From the NCBI GenBank assembly GCA_012523945.1, contig JAAYSO010000099.1, positions 1 through 45,361 on the forward strand: a stretch of DNA of 45,361 bases. Reading direction: 5' to 3'. This stretch comes from Bacillota bacterium. Its GTDB lineage: Bacteria > Bacillota > Dethiobacteria > Dethiobacterales > Dethiobacteraceae. This document shows positions 11,528 to 20,545 of this stretch, in pieces. Below the pieces are notes generated by a model. It was not told the DNA's origin. It was given only the letters and a program-made list of their open reading frames with translations, and did no database searches. The number at the start of each line of letters is the position of its first letter. The stretch's first letter is position 1. The position numbers and the translations under genes were made by a program.

Positions 11528-11820
11528 TCTTTCCTCCTCCTTTCTCAGCAATGCAAGAAAGACGCTGCATCTTTCCTGTTCTTTAGGGGCTCCCCCCAGG
11601 CGGGCCTGCGGTTCTATCACTCGCAAGCTTAAGAGAAAAAACTAATAAGTTCTAGACGTAAAAAATGCTTAAAAGTTCCAATACAGGTCACAAATTTCCT
11701 TTTTTAAGTATAATTACATTCTACCACAATCAGACAACACTTGTGTTTAAGGAATCTTAAGAAATGAAAGAAAATTTCTCTAACTGGCATAATTAGCCAA
11801 AAAGAAACATTATGGCCGGG

Positions 11821-12091
11821 TTTTTGTTTCTAAGCCGCTATATTGATGTATTAAACCTATCCATGCGTGGAGTTCCCATGGTTGATACATCCGGTCTACA
11901 AGCCCTTGAGGAACTTTATCATGAGCTAAAAATAAGAGCTGCACACTGATGCTTTCCGGTGTTCAGCCCCAAGTGTTAAATATGTTAAAAAGAAGACTTT
12001 GCTAACCATTATCGGTGAGGATAAATTTTTCTGGAGTGCAGATCAAGCCATAATGGCAGCCCAAGATATACGTGACATAAAAGTGGTATAA
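11821..12091 (+). pseudogene. Decayed STAS-domain protein (SulP or anti-sigma antagonist type)
   Basis: Three consecutive reading frames give one continuous STAS-like sequence. Bases 11848 onward read VLNLSMRGVPMVDTSGLQAL and then EELYHELKIRA before a TGA at 11947; from 11943 another frame gives TLMLSGVQPQVLNMLKRR; from about 11994 a third gives LLTIIGEDKFFWSADQAI and ends with TAA at 12089. The DTSG centre and the SGVQPQV strand are characteristic of the C-terminal STAS domain of SulP anion transporters. Two frameshifts and the lack of the N-terminal part show a remnant. Its left boundary is uncertain. The terminator at 12091-12120 probably once served it. The bases 11528-11820 before it hold no gene; a near-palindrome TGGCATAATTAGCCA lies at 11785. 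Confidence 0.75.
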
Positions 12092-12120
12092 AAAAACGAG
12101 AGGCGAACCTCTCGTTTTTT
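12091..12120. terminator. Bidirectional terminator between oppA and the STAS remnant
   Basis: A 13-base perfect stem (12091-12103 and 12108-12120) with loop CGAA has an A-run on its left and a T-run on its right, so it works for oppA on the minus strand and for the plus-strand remnant. Confidence 0.93.
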
Positions 12121-12123
12121 TTG

Positions 12124-13767
12124 CTACTCCGCAATCTCTGCATACATGAAGTATTTATATCCCAGCGGGGATGAATAAGCATTCTTTAACTTGTTGCTCA
12201 TGAGATAGAGATCTACATAGTAGTAGATGGGTGACAGCATAGCTTCTTCAAAAATAATGTCTTCGGCGCGGTGCATTTTTTCAAAGCGCTCAACCGGGTC
12301 ATTGGAGTTTTTCACTTCAGCAATCAGTTTGTCATATTCTGCGTTTGACCACTGGGCGTCGTTGTTACCGCTACCGGTAATCCACATATCCAGGAAGGAA
12401 ATGGGATCGTTATAGTCACCAAGCCAGCCGTTACGAGCAATCTGATAATCACCGTTTTTACGGGTATTGAGGAAAGTATTCCATTCCTGGGAAGCCAGAT
12501 TAACTTCTACGCCTAATTGAGCCCACATCTGCTGCAGTGCTTCGGCAATCAGGCGATGGCCGTCACTTTCCGGATTGTAGAGATACTCTACAACGGGGAA
12601 GCCTTTACCGTCCTCGTAACCGGCTTCTTTCATCAGTTCTTTGGCACGTGCCAGATTCTTTTCATAGGCGTCTTTAGATACATCAATATAGTCGCCGCCT
12701 ACTTCACGGAATTCTTTTGTGGGATCAGCATCAGACAGACCGGTGGGAACGAAAGCACCTGCCGGCTGCTGTCCTGCTTTACCGATGTTTTCCACGATAT
12801 AGTTACGGTCAATGGCTAAACTAAAAGCTTCGCGGACCAGTTTATTATCAAAGGGCGGTGCTTGGGTGTTAAAGCTGACATAGTAAGTGCCCAGTTGTCC
12901 TTGAATATAAAACTCGTCACTGTCTCTCCAGGAGTCAATTTCCTCTGTGGGCAGGTCGTCAGCAAAGAGGATTTGTCCTGTTTTAAATGCGCCCAGAACG
13001 GAGTTAGCATCAGACATTAAGATAAATTTAATCTGATCGGGTCCTAGAACATCGTAATTCCAGTAGTTTTCGTTCTTCTCATAAAGCATATGGGAAGAAT
13101 CTACCCACTCAATTAATTTGTAAGGCCCGTTGCCTATATAGGTTTCCGGAGCCAGAGCCCAAGCTTCACCATGTTCTTCAACAATGTCTTTTTTCACAGG
13201 GCTGAAGGTGGGAAAAGCAGTTAACTCAAGGAAATAAGGTGTTTTGGCCACTAGATTAACAACCAGAGTTTTTTCGTCAACGGCTGTTACATCCAGTTTA
13301 CCATCTTCATAGCCTTTAATAGATTCGAACATGTAGGCATAATCTGCCCCTGTGTTCGGATCGATGGCTCTGTTCCAGGAATAGACAAAATCTTCGGCTG
13401 TCAACGGTGAACCGTCGCTCCAGGTCAGACCGTCCCGCAGTGTAAAAGTATAGGTCAGCCCGTCTTCACTAATGTCTACTTTTTCAGCCTGTCCCGGCAC
13501 AGGAACACCGTCTTTATCCAACGTATAAAGTCCTTCAAACGCATGGATAATCAGGGTAGCGCCGTCAACGGCAGAGTTTAGTGCCGGATCAATAGTATCC
13601 GGGTTCGGCCCTACGTGTACGTTCAGAACGACAGGATCAGAGCCTTTTGGTGTGGTTTGACCGTTCTCATCATTACCCGGCAGGTTGTTATTATTATTAC
13701 CGGCACAACCTGCCAAGGTTCCTACCAGCAGTAGTAATGCCAGCAGGATTGACAGTTTCTTCCTCAT
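12124..13767 (-). CDS. oppA: Oligopeptide-binding lipoprotein
   Basis: A 547-residue family 5 substrate-binding protein (DppE/OppA type). It begins with a lipoprotein signal, hydrophobic residues 5-17 and lipobox LAGC with Cys21, followed by an Asn/Gly-rich linker, so it is anchored to the outer face of the membrane. Family landmarks include the segment LTYTFTLRDGLTWSDGSPLT, AEDFVYSWNRAIDP and GNGPYKLIEW. It captures peptides for the OppBCDF transporter encoded immediately upstream in the same direction. Its position at the end of the operon, behind a stem-loop at 13813-13828, is common and may allow higher expression. The ATG follows AGGAGGAGA. Family firm, exact ligand not. Confidence 0.93.
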   Translation of the reverse strand: MRKKLSILLALLLLVGTLAGCAGNNNNNLPGNDENGQTTPKGSDPVVLNVHVGPNPDTIDPALNSAVDGATLIIHAFEGLYTLDKDGVPVPGQAEKVDISEDGLTYTFTLRDGLTWSDGSPLTAEDFVYSWNRAIDPNTGADYAYMFESIKGYEDGKLDVTAVDEKTLVVNLVAKTPYFLELTAFPTFSPVKKDIVEEHGEAWALAPETYIGNGPYKLIEWVDSSHMLYEKNENYWNYDVLGPDQIKFILMSDANSVLGAFKTGQILFADDLPTEEIDSWRDSDEFYIQGQLGTYYVSFNTQAPPFDNKLVREAFSLAIDRNYIVENIGKAGQQPAGAFVPTGLSDADPTKEFREVGGDYIDVSKDAYEKNLARAKELMKEAGYEDGKGFPVVEYLYNPESDGHRLIAEALQQMWAQLGVEVNLASQEWNTFLNTRKNGDYQIARNGWLGDYNDPISFLDMWITGSGNNDAQWSNAEYDKLIAEVKNSNDPVERFEKMHRAEDIIFEEAMLSPIYYYVDLYLMSNKLKNAYSSPLGYKYFMYAEIAE

Positions 13768-13812
13768 CTTTCTTTCTCCTCCTAAATTTTAGATTTATAT
13801 GATATATATTCA

Positions 13813-13828
13813 GGCATGTATCCATGCC
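13813..13828 (-). other. Stem-loop between oppF and oppA
   Basis: GGCATG pairs perfectly with CATGCC around a four-base loop in the 72-base oppF-oppA gap. There is no T-tract, so it is more likely an mRNA processing or stabilising element than a terminator. The role is inference. Confidence 0.4.
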
Positions 13829-13839
13829 CAAATCTCTCA

Positions 13840-14802
13840 TTAACAGCAGTGGTGACAGGCAACAAAGTGACCTGCCGAAACTTCACGGAATTCAGGTTCT
13901 TCTTCAGCACAAAGTTTTGTTGCATATTGGCAGCGTGTACGGAAACGACAGCCAGATGGCGGGTTTAGCGGGCTGGGAACATCTCCCTCCAGCACGATCC
14001 GTTTTCTGTTACGGCTGGTTTTGGGATCTGCAATGGGAATGGCGGAAATTAAAGATTTTGTGTATGGATGCAGACTGTGGAAAGTCAACTCATAACTGTC
14101 CGCCAGCTCCACCAGTTTTCCTAAATACATCACACCGATACGGTTGGAAATATGCTTAACCACGGACAGATCGTGAGCAATAAAAAGGTAAGTTAAGCCC
14201 AGATCAGACTGCAACTCTTCAAACATATTAATAATCTGTGCTTGAATGGAAACGTCCAAAGCAGAAACAGGCTCATCACAAACAATAAATTCAGGATCTA
14301 CGGCCAAAGCCCTGGCAATACCGATACGCTGCCGTTGCCCGCCTGAGAATTCATGGGGAAAGCGGTTAGCATGTTCAGTATTGAGTCCAACCTTATCTAA
14401 AAGATCATAAATTTTATCTTTCCGTGCTTGTTCGCTCTCAGCCAGCTTATGAATATCAATGGCTTCACCGACAATATCGCCCACAGTCATACGCGGATTT
14501 AATGAGGCGTACGGATCCTGAAAAACAATTTGCATTTTCCTGCGGTAGGGAAGCATATTTACATGAGTAATATCAATACCGTCATAGAAAATCTTCCCGG
14601 CTGTGGGTTCATGAAGACGAATTATTGTTTTACCTGTAGTAGTTTTGCCACAACCTGATTCTCCCACAAGTCCTAATGTTTCCCCTTTGCGAATGTAGAA
14701 AGAAACATCATCAACTGCTTTAATAAAACGTCTTTCAAATAACCTGCCGCCCGGTGCCGGAAAATACTGTTTTAAGTTTTTTACTTCTATTAACTTACTC
14801 AT
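13840..14802 (-). CDS. oppF: Oligopeptide ABC transporter ATP-binding protein OppF
   Basis: A 320-residue ATPase, one of the two nucleotide-binding subunits of the peptide importer. Walker A GESGCGKTT, signature FSGGQRQRIGIARALAVDP, Walker B FIVCDEPVSALD and H-loop IAHDLSV are all intact. The C-terminal Oligo_HPY extension with four cysteines (CRFRTRCQYATKLC and beyond) is typical of OppD/OppF/DppF and often binds an iron-sulfur cluster in relatives. Its ATG overlaps the oppD stop by four bases (ATGA), so it is translationally coupled. Assignment to OppF rather than DppF rests on operon order and is not absolute. Confidence 0.92.
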   Translation of the reverse strand: MSKLIEVKNLKQYFPAPGGRLFERRFIKAVDDVSFYIRKGETLGLVGESGCGKTTTGKTIIRLHEPTAGKIFYDGIDITHVNMLPYRRKMQIVFQDPYASLNPRMTVGDIVGEAIDIHKLAESEQARKDKIYDLLDKVGLNTEHANRFPHEFSGGQRQRIGIARALAVDPEFIVCDEPVSALDVSIQAQIINMFEELQSDLGLTYLFIAHDLSVVKHISNRIGVMYLGKLVELADSYELTFHSLHPYTKSLISAIPIADPKTSRNRKRIVLEGDVPSPLNPPSGCRFRTRCQYATKLCAEEEPEFREVSAGHFVACHHCC

Positions 14803-15806
14803 GATCTAACCTCATTTTTTAAAGTTTCAAAAGCTTCTTTTTGCCGCAGCCAACAGGCGCTGTAATGCTCCTCTGTAATCTGGGTATAGGGCGGCATTGC
14901 TCGCAGGCAGATTTTCATACAGCTATTACACCGGGGTGCAAAAGGACATCCTTTCGGCGGCATCAGCATGTCCACGGGCGTACCTTCAATGGGAATCAGT
15001 TTTTCATGTTTTTCGTCAGTTAGTTTGGGAATACTTTGCAGCAATCCTTTAGTATATTCATGTTGCGGATTATAAAAGATATCGTCTGTGGTACCATACT
15101 CCACAATTTTACCAGCATACATTACGGCAATTTTTTCACAGGTGCTGGCCACTACACCCAGGTCATGGGTAATAAGGATAATGGACATGCCAATTTTTGT
15201 TTTCAAATCCATCATTAACTCCAGGATTTGCGCTTGAATTGTTACGTCCAAAGCTGTGGTAGGTTCATCGGCAATTAACAGTTTTGGTTCACAAGCTAAA
15301 GCCATGGCAATCATGACCCGCTGGCGCATACCGCCGGAAAGTTCGTGCGGGTATTGACGCAGACGTTTCTGCGGGTCGTTAATACCAACTAACTGCAATA
15401 ATTCCAATGCCCGTTCACGAGCTTCCTTTTTATTTTTTTTCGTGTGCAGCAAAATAACTTCTTCGATTTGATTGCCAATGGTATAGACAGGATTAAGGGA
15501 AGTCATGGGGTCCTGAAAAATAATGCTAATCTCATTACCCCTGATGTTTCTTAATTCCGCTTCTGTCATTTGATCAATCCGATGTCCGTTAAAATAAATG
15601 CTTCCCCCAATGATGCGCCCGGGATGCGGGACAAGCCCCATCAGTGAATAGGCCGTCACAGATTTACCGCTGCCGGACTCACCGACAATACCCAGCACAT
15701 CCCCTTCTTTCATGCGAATAGACACATCATTTAAAGCTTTTACTTCCCCTGCGGGCGTAAAAAAGGAAAGTCTTAAGTTTTTGATCTCAACAAGATATTC
15801 ATTCAT
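14799..15806 (-). CDS. oppD: Oligopeptide ABC transporter ATP-binding protein OppD
   Basis: A 335-residue ATPase partner of OppF. Walker [10 protein letters not shown], signature [19 protein letters not shown], Walker [13 protein letters not shown] and H-loop ITHDLGV are present, as is a C-terminal cysteine-rich Oligo_HPY extension ([14 protein letters not shown]). The ATG at 15806, giving [10 protein letters not shown], is chosen because AGGAG lies seven bases before it; two earlier in-frame starts have no suitable site. It lies ten bases after oppC and overlaps oppF. One transporter subunit of the peptide uptake operon in the cytosol at the membrane. Confidence 0.93.
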   Translation of the reverse strand: MNEYLVEIKNLRLSFFTPAGEVKALNDVSIRMKEGDVLGIVGESGSGKSVTAYSLMGLVPHPGRIIGGSIYFNGHRIDQMTEAELRNIRGNEISIIFQDPMTSLNPVYTIGNQIEEVILLHTKKNKKEARERALELLQLVGINDPQKRLRQYPHELSGGMRQRVMIAMALACEPKLLIADEPTTALDVTIQAQILELMMDLKTKIGMSIILITHDLGVVASTCEKIAVMYAGKIVEYGTTDDIFYNPQHEYTKGLLQSIPKLTDEKHEKLIPIEGTPVDMLMPPKGCPFAPRCNSCMKICLRAMPPYTQITEEHYSACWLRQKEAFETLKNEVRS

Positions 15807-15816
15807 ATTCATTCTC

Positions 15817-16899
15817 CTAATCCTTAAGTTTTGGATCAAAAGCATCCCGCAGGCCATCACCAAAAAGGTTAAAGGCTAAAATAATAATACTGATGGTAAT
15901 GGCAGGAGCAAACAAACGGTATGGATAAGTGTAAAGTCCATCCAATGCTGCTGAAGCCAGTGATCCTAAAGACGGCATCGGTGCCATTACGCCCAAACCT
16001 AAAAAGCTAAGGAAGGTTTCTGTAAAGATGGAAGAAGGAATTTGTAAAGTTGTCGTCACAATTAGTGTGCCGATACAGTTTGTCAGTAAATGTTTGCGAA
16101 TAATACGGCTGTGGCTGGCCCCCAGGGCCTTGGCAGCCGAAACATATTCCAACTCTTTTAAGGTCAGCACCTGACTGCGCACAATCCTGGCCATACTTAC
16201 CCAATAAAGCAGCGAAAAAACAATAAAAATACTGATTAATCCCACACCGACTTTATTAATCCAGGCAAAGGCAGGAAATTCCGCCAATTTCTGCAGGGGA
16301 TATTTTAAAGTTACCGACAGCAAGATAATCAGTAAAATATCCGGAACAGTGTAAATAATATCTACAATCCGCATCATAATGGTATCCACCCAACCGCCGA
16401 AGTAGGCGGCGACAGCACCATAGATTGAGCCAATGACAAGAATAATGGCGGAGGCTACAATTCCGACTAGTAGCGAAATACGGCTGCCCATCATGATACG
16501 GGCCATAATGTCGCGCCCCAAAGTATCTGTACCAAAAATGTGGGGAAATACTTTTCCGCCTTCTGCCATGATGGCTTTTTCTGTTTCTGAATACTCAAAA
16601 GGCGCCAGTGATTCACTTCCGCGGATTTGCTCATAGTAATTATAGGGATAGAAATAGGGTAAAACGAAAGCGAAAAACATCATAAATAAAACGACTATGA
16701 AACTGGCCATACCCAATTTATTTTTACGGAAACGGCGAATGCCGTCCTGCCAAAAGTTGACACTTTCCCGTAATGTCACCAAGTCCTCTTTTTCCTCTTC
16801 GCTGGCAGGCAAAAAATCTTCCGCTTTTAAGTGGAAACTTAATTTCCACTGCGGACTTTTATCAAGTTCAGTATCCTGCATAGGGTTATTTTGGTTCAT
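15817..16899 (-). CDS. oppC: Oligopeptide ABC transporter permease OppC
   Basis: A 360-residue membrane protein with a roughly 65-residue cytosolic N-terminal extension, one helix (MASFIVVLFMMFFAFVLPYF) and a C-terminal permease domain of about five helices. The inner-membrane signature for ATPase docking is EYVSAAKALGASHSRIIRKH. It pairs with OppB to form the peptide channel. There is an extended extracellular segment after the first helix (about residues 80-130), as usual in OppC with its DPPE or GTDTLGRDI motif, here FGTDTLGRDIMAR. The ATG at 16899 follows AGGCGG by eight bases. It starts 16 bases after oppB. Confidence 0.94.
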   Translation of the reverse strand: MNQNNPMQDTELDKSPQWKLSFHLKAEDFLPASEEEKEDLVTLRESVNFWQDGIRRFRKNKLGMASFIVVLFMMFFAFVLPYFYPYNYYEQIRGSESLAPFEYSETEKAIMAEGGKVFPHIFGTDTLGRDIMARIMMGSRISLLVGIVASAIILVIGSIYGAVAAYFGGWVDTIMMRIVDIIYTVPDILLIILLSVTLKYPLQKLAEFPAFAWINKVGVGLISIFIVFSLLYWVSMARIVRSQVLTLKELEYVSAAKALGASHSRIIRKHLLTNCIGTLIVTTTLQIPSSIFTETFLSFLGLGVMAPMPSLGSLASAALDGLYTYPYRLFAPAITISIIILAFNLFGDGLRDAFDPKLKD

Positions 16900-16915
16900 A
16901 CCGTGCACCGCCTAT

Positions 16916-17833
16916 CTAATTAAGATTAATCCGGGGGTCAATTATTTTATAAATAATATCTACAAGCAAATTCATCGTCACAATTAAAAAGGCCAAGAAA
17001 ATAGTTGTCCCCATAATTAACGGGTAATCCCGTCCGGTAATGGAAGAGACAAAAGAGTCGCCCAAGCCGGGAATAGTAAAAATCGTCTCTACAATGAAAC
17101 TGCCTGTCAATGCATAAGCCAATAGCGGACCCAGGTAGGTCACAACAGGCAGAATAGCATTACGAAGAGCATGTTTAAAGAGAGATTTTATTTGCGACAA
17201 ACCTTTGGCCCTGGCTGTACGCATGTAATCCTGGCCTAAAACGTCCAGCATACAGGAGCGCATTAGCCGGGATATATAGGACATGGGGTAAAAAGCCAGC
17301 GCTACCACCGGCATAATATAACTACTGGTAGTATTTAAGCCAAAAGTAGGCAATATCTCCAGCCTTACTCCGAAAAAATACAAAAGTAAGGTGGAAACAA
17401 CAAAACTAGGGATGGCAATACCGCAAGTGGACAAAAAGATAATAACATTATCCAGCCATTTGCCTCTATTTAAAGCCGCAATGGAACCAAAAAAGACTCC
17501 AAAAACCACAGCTACCACAATGGCCATTCCGCCCACTCTTGCGGAAACAGGAAGTCTGGTGGCAATAATATCATTAATCTCACGGCCCCGCTGCTTTAAG
17601 GAAGTACCTAAATCGCCTTGCAATAAACGGAGCATATAGTTTTTATACTGTATATGCACAGGCTGGTCCAATCCGTATTTGGCCTCCAAGGCAGCTAATG
17701 TGGCCGGAGAAGGTGCTTTTTCCGCCAAAAATGGGCCGCCCGGCACCAAGAACATTAAAAAGAATGTCAGGGTGGCTACAATCCAAATAGTAACTACGGC
17801 CAAGACCGCCCTTTTAACAAAATACTTAAGCAT
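16916..17833 (-). CDS. oppB: Oligopeptide ABC transporter permease OppB
   Basis: A 305-residue membrane protein, first gene of the oppBCDFA operon. The N-terminal helix MLKYFVKRAVLAVVTIWIV, the motif LMFLVPGGPF, the segment YGLDQPVHIQYKNYMLRLLQ and the ATPase-docking loop DYMRTARAKGLSQIKSLF are all typical of OppB/DppB. The ATG at 17833 follows a perfect TAGGAGG with seven bases spacing; an 11-residue upstream extension lacks support. It forms the transmembrane pathway with OppC. Identification as a peptide permease is firm; dipeptide versus longer peptide preference cannot be read. Confidence 0.94.
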   Translation of the reverse strand: MLKYFVKRAVLAVVTIWIVATLTFFLMFLVPGGPFLAEKAPSPATLAALEAKYGLDQPVHIQYKNYMLRLLQGDLGTSLKQRGREINDIIATRLPVSARVGGMAIVVAVVFGVFFGSIAALNRGKWLDNVIIFLSTCGIAIPSFVVSTLLLYFFGVRLEILPTFGLNTTSSYIMPVVALAFYPMSYISRLMRSCMLDVLGQDYMRTARAKGLSQIKSLFKHALRNAILPVVTYLGPLLAYALTGSFIVETIFTIPGLGDSFVSSITGRDYPLIMGTTIFLAFLIVTMNLLVDIIYKIIDPRINLN

Positions 17834-17901
17834 CAAATATCCTCCTAACGTAATGGCTTGCACCAAAGTTCACAAGTAAATAAGACAAGTTAAGAAAAAA
17901 G

Positions 17902-17907
17902 ATTATA
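17902..17907 (-). promoter_or_regulatory. Possible promoter of the opp operon
   Basis: A perfect TATAAT lies 69 bases upstream of the oppB start on the minus strand, but the expected -35 position has only AGCAAG. Activation by a regulator, or a weak promoter, would fit. Confidence 0.4.
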
Positions 17908-17917
17908 TCAACACACA

Positions 17918-17940
17918 AGAAAAGCTTGCTCTTTGCAAGC
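17918..17940 (-). terminator. Probable terminator downstream of the SbcC-like gene
   Basis: GCTTGC (17924-17929) pairs with GCAAGC (17935-17940), and on the minus strand the stem is followed by TTTTCTT. It lies 170 bases beyond the SbcC-like stop codon at 18113 and just before the opp promoter region. The stretch 17941-18112 holds no gene that I can see. Confidence 0.6.
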
Positions 17941-18112
17941 ATCAAGGCGACATATAAAGATGCGGCTGCTAAAATCACCTTTTATTTTATCTCATTTTAT
18001 TATAATTCGCAGCAAAAATAAATTTCCCTGCCGCAAAATAACAGAAATTTTTACAAATAACGACGTTATTTTCCGCCAAAAACGCTTTCCATATCTTTTT
18101 TTTGTACTAAAC

Positions 18113-20545
18113 CTACCCCAGGTTGATCTGGTGACCGCCTAAGATTTTCGCGGTTTGCGGGTCAAATGTGGTTATAATAAGCTGACTTTTTTCCGCAAAT
18201 TCTTGCAAAACCCGAGCGGCAGAAATTTTTCTTTCCGGATCCAAATCCACCAAGGGGTCATCCAAAACAAGGAAACCTTCATTTTCCTGCAACAAGCATT
18301 GTGCCAGAGCCAGGCGCAGTGCCAGAGCCACACCGCTGACGGTGCCGCAGGAAAGTAATTCCAGCGGTAAAGGTTCCGCTCCGTTATCAAAAGCAATGCC
18401 TTCAGGTAGCGCTCCGTCCATCTGCACATGTTTGTAGCGATGCCCCGTCAAGGGCGACAAGTTTTTGACAAACTGCTCCCGGAGGGGTGAAAAAGTATCT
18501 GTATCCAACTCTTCTTTTAACTCGTTAAATTCTTCCGCTACTACAGATAAAGCTTTTGCCTCTTCTTTCAGAGTTTGTAGTTTTTTTCCGGCAACCTGTA
18601 AAGCTTGTTCAATTTCCTCCGGTGAGCTCTCTGGCATATTACTTTCTGCCCGGATTTTATTTTCTTTCAAGGTAAGCAGCTGATCCCTTAACATCTCTTT
18701 TTCCTGTCTGAACTCCGCTAACTCCTGCAGAAAATCCTGGGCACTATTATATTCTTCCGGTAAAGGAGTCAACTTTTCCAATGTTTCCAGGATTGTTCTA
18801 CTTGCACTTTTTAATTCTACCATTTCCTCCAACAATTGATCAGGACTCTCGTATTGATCCTGCCAAGTTTTTAGCTGTGTTTGCAACTCTTCTATTTCTG
18901 CAGTCAGCTCTTTCAGCTCCCACTCTTTCTCGTTAATCTCCGTTTTGATTACCACCAGGTCACGGGCAAATTTTTCTTCCCCTGCTTGCTTCATTTCTGC
19001 TTCCAGGCCATTAAAATCATGGCCTTGTAGAACTTCCTCCAGGCGCTTTTGCAAAGTTTCCACTTTAATTTTCAATTCACCGGCTTTTTGGTTAACTGAA
19101 CGTGCTTCTTCCACTGCAGACAGACCCAAGTCTAGCAGCTCTTTTTGTAGTTCCTTTTCCAGCGTCTCCACCTTATTGAGCAATGCTTCCACATCTTTTT
19201 CTCCCGACTGCACGTTTAAACTCCAATCCTCTGTCTCCAGGGAAAAAAGTCCCTGGGCGGTAAAAATGTTTTTGCCCTGCACCTGCCTGGTGATTTTTTC
19301 TGTAAAAGCAGAATGTACTTTTATCTCCATCTCATTTTTGGTGTCAAATCTTATTTGCAATTTCATGCCGCTGATTTCTGCTTTTAGCCCGGCCAATTGT
19401 TTTTCTTTTTTTGCCAATTGTTCCGAAATCTCATTTGTGACAGGGGGCAGTTTATTAAGTTCAGCTTTAACTTCATGCAGTTGTTCATTTAGCTGCCTGG
19501 CATTTTTGTATATTTGCCGTTTTCTTTTCAGCTCCTGCTCCTTTTCAGCTTGCTCCAATTCTTGCTTTAATTTCTCTATTCTTTTTTCCGTTTCCGGTTT
19601 ATTTTCACTTAAATATCGCAAACGCTCTGTTTTTTGAGGCCATTGTTGCATAACTGATTTTAACTGCTCCAGCTTTAAATTACAGGCTTCAAGTTGCGGC
19701 TCCAGAGCATTTCTCTGATTCATCTCATTTTCTAATTTTGCCATAGTCTTTTCTTTATCGTCAACAAGACTGTAAGTCTTTTCAGCTTCTTCAAGCTGTA
19801 TAACAGCCTTTGCCAAGGCTTGTTCCGCCGTCCTGGCTTCCTGTAGTTTTTGCTGCAACTCCCGCATCTCATAATATTGCGCCAGGATTTTACCTACATT
19901 ACGCCGGTGGGGATTATCTATGTCACGTCCGCCCCGCGGGGCATCCCTGTCCAGATCCCAATTGTTTACCAAATCATTAAACCTTTCTTCCAGTTTCCGC
20001 TCCAAATCATCCATGGAAACACCGCCTGATTGCAAAACCACGGCACGCAGCATGTCCGCCACCGTGCCCAGGGCACCCTGATCAGCTTTGATGCGCTCTA
20101 CCGTGTTTGCCAGCTCATCCTGGCGGGCCAGAAAAATCTTTTCATAAGTCCCTCTGCCAAAGCAAAGCAGTGCAGATAATTTTTTTTGCATGGCGGACTC
20201 ATCAGTTATTTCAGCACCATTTTGTATAATCAAGCTGGCTTTTCTTTCCGCCCCCCAAGCACAGGAAAGTTGCCAAATTTCATTGGTTCTGCCATGGACC
20301 AATTCCACTGTCACCCTGGCTGTATCCCCATCCGGGTAGGGTAGGCACGGGAGAATGATATTTTTCCAGTCTTGTGAGTTTCGCTTTACACCGGGCGGGA
20401 TAAAAAGGGCTGCATAAATGGCATTGACAAGTGTTGTTTTACCGGCTTCGTTTGGTCCCACAACCACATTCAGGCCCGGTTTAAATTGACATTGCAGGCG
20501 GGAAAATCCACCAAATGGTTCCAGCTGTATTTTATTGATGATCAT
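18113..20545 (-). CDS. SbcC/Rad50-like ATPase (YhaN-like)
   Basis: An 810-residue SMC-type ATPase: an N-terminal Walker A (GPNEAGKTTLV, residues 31-41), about 500 residues of long coiled coil rich in Glu, Lys and Leu, and a C-terminal half with signature LSCGTVSGVALALRLAL and Walker B FLVLDDPLVDLDPERK. With the nuclease encoded directly upstream it should form an Mre11-Rad50-like DNA end processing complex. The coiled coil apex contains no CxxC zinc hook, unlike SbcC and Rad50, which fits the Bacillus YhaN group. The ATG follows the stop TAA of the nuclease gene immediately, and GGAGGTG is the ribosome site. Family firm, precise cellular role inferred. Confidence 0.85.
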   Translation of the reverse strand: MIINKIQLEPFGGFSRLQCQFKPGLNVVVGPNEAGKTTLVNAIYAALFIPPGVKRNSQDWKNIILPCLPYPDGDTARVTVELVHGRTNEIWQLSCAWGAERKASLIIQNGAEITDESAMQKKLSALLCFGRGTYEKIFLARQDELANTVERIKADQGALGTVADMLRAVVLQSGGVSMDDLERKLEERFNDLVNNWDLDRDAPRGGRDIDNPHRRNVGKILAQYYEMRELQQKLQEARTAEQALAKAVIQLEEAEKTYSLVDDKEKTMAKLENEMNQRNALEPQLEACNLKLEQLKSVMQQWPQKTERLRYLSENKPETEKRIEKLKQELEQAEKEQELKRKRQIYKNARQLNEQLHEVKAELNKLPPVTNEISEQLAKKEKQLAGLKAEISGMKLQIRFDTKNEMEIKVHSAFTEKITRQVQGKNIFTAQGLFSLETEDWSLNVQSGEKDVEALLNKVETLEKELQKELLDLGLSAVEEARSVNQKAGELKIKVETLQKRLEEVLQGHDFNGLEAEMKQAGEEKFARDLVVIKTEINEKEWELKELTAEIEELQTQLKTWQDQYESPDQLLEEMVELKSASRTILETLEKLTPLPEEYNSAQDFLQELAEFRQEKEMLRDQLLTLKENKIRAESNMPESSPEEIEQALQVAGKKLQTLKEEAKALSVVAEEFNELKEELDTDTFSPLREQFVKNLSPLTGHRYKHVQMDGALPEGIAFDNGAEPLPLELLSCGTVSGVALALRLALAQCLLQENEGFLVLDDPLVDLDPERKISAARVLQEFAEKSQLIITTFDPQTAKILGGHQINLG

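Noticed and set aside
11785-11799. Near-palindrome TGGCATAATTAGCCA upstream of the STAS remnant
   Set aside because: A single A/T-rich near-palindrome beside a dead gene is expected by chance often enough; no promoter is clearly associated.
18945-19637. A 230-codon plus-strand open frame
   Set aside because: It lies entirely antisense to the coiled-coil region of the SbcC-like gene, is rich in Ser and Phe as expected for the reverse of Glu/Lys codons, and has no ribosome site.
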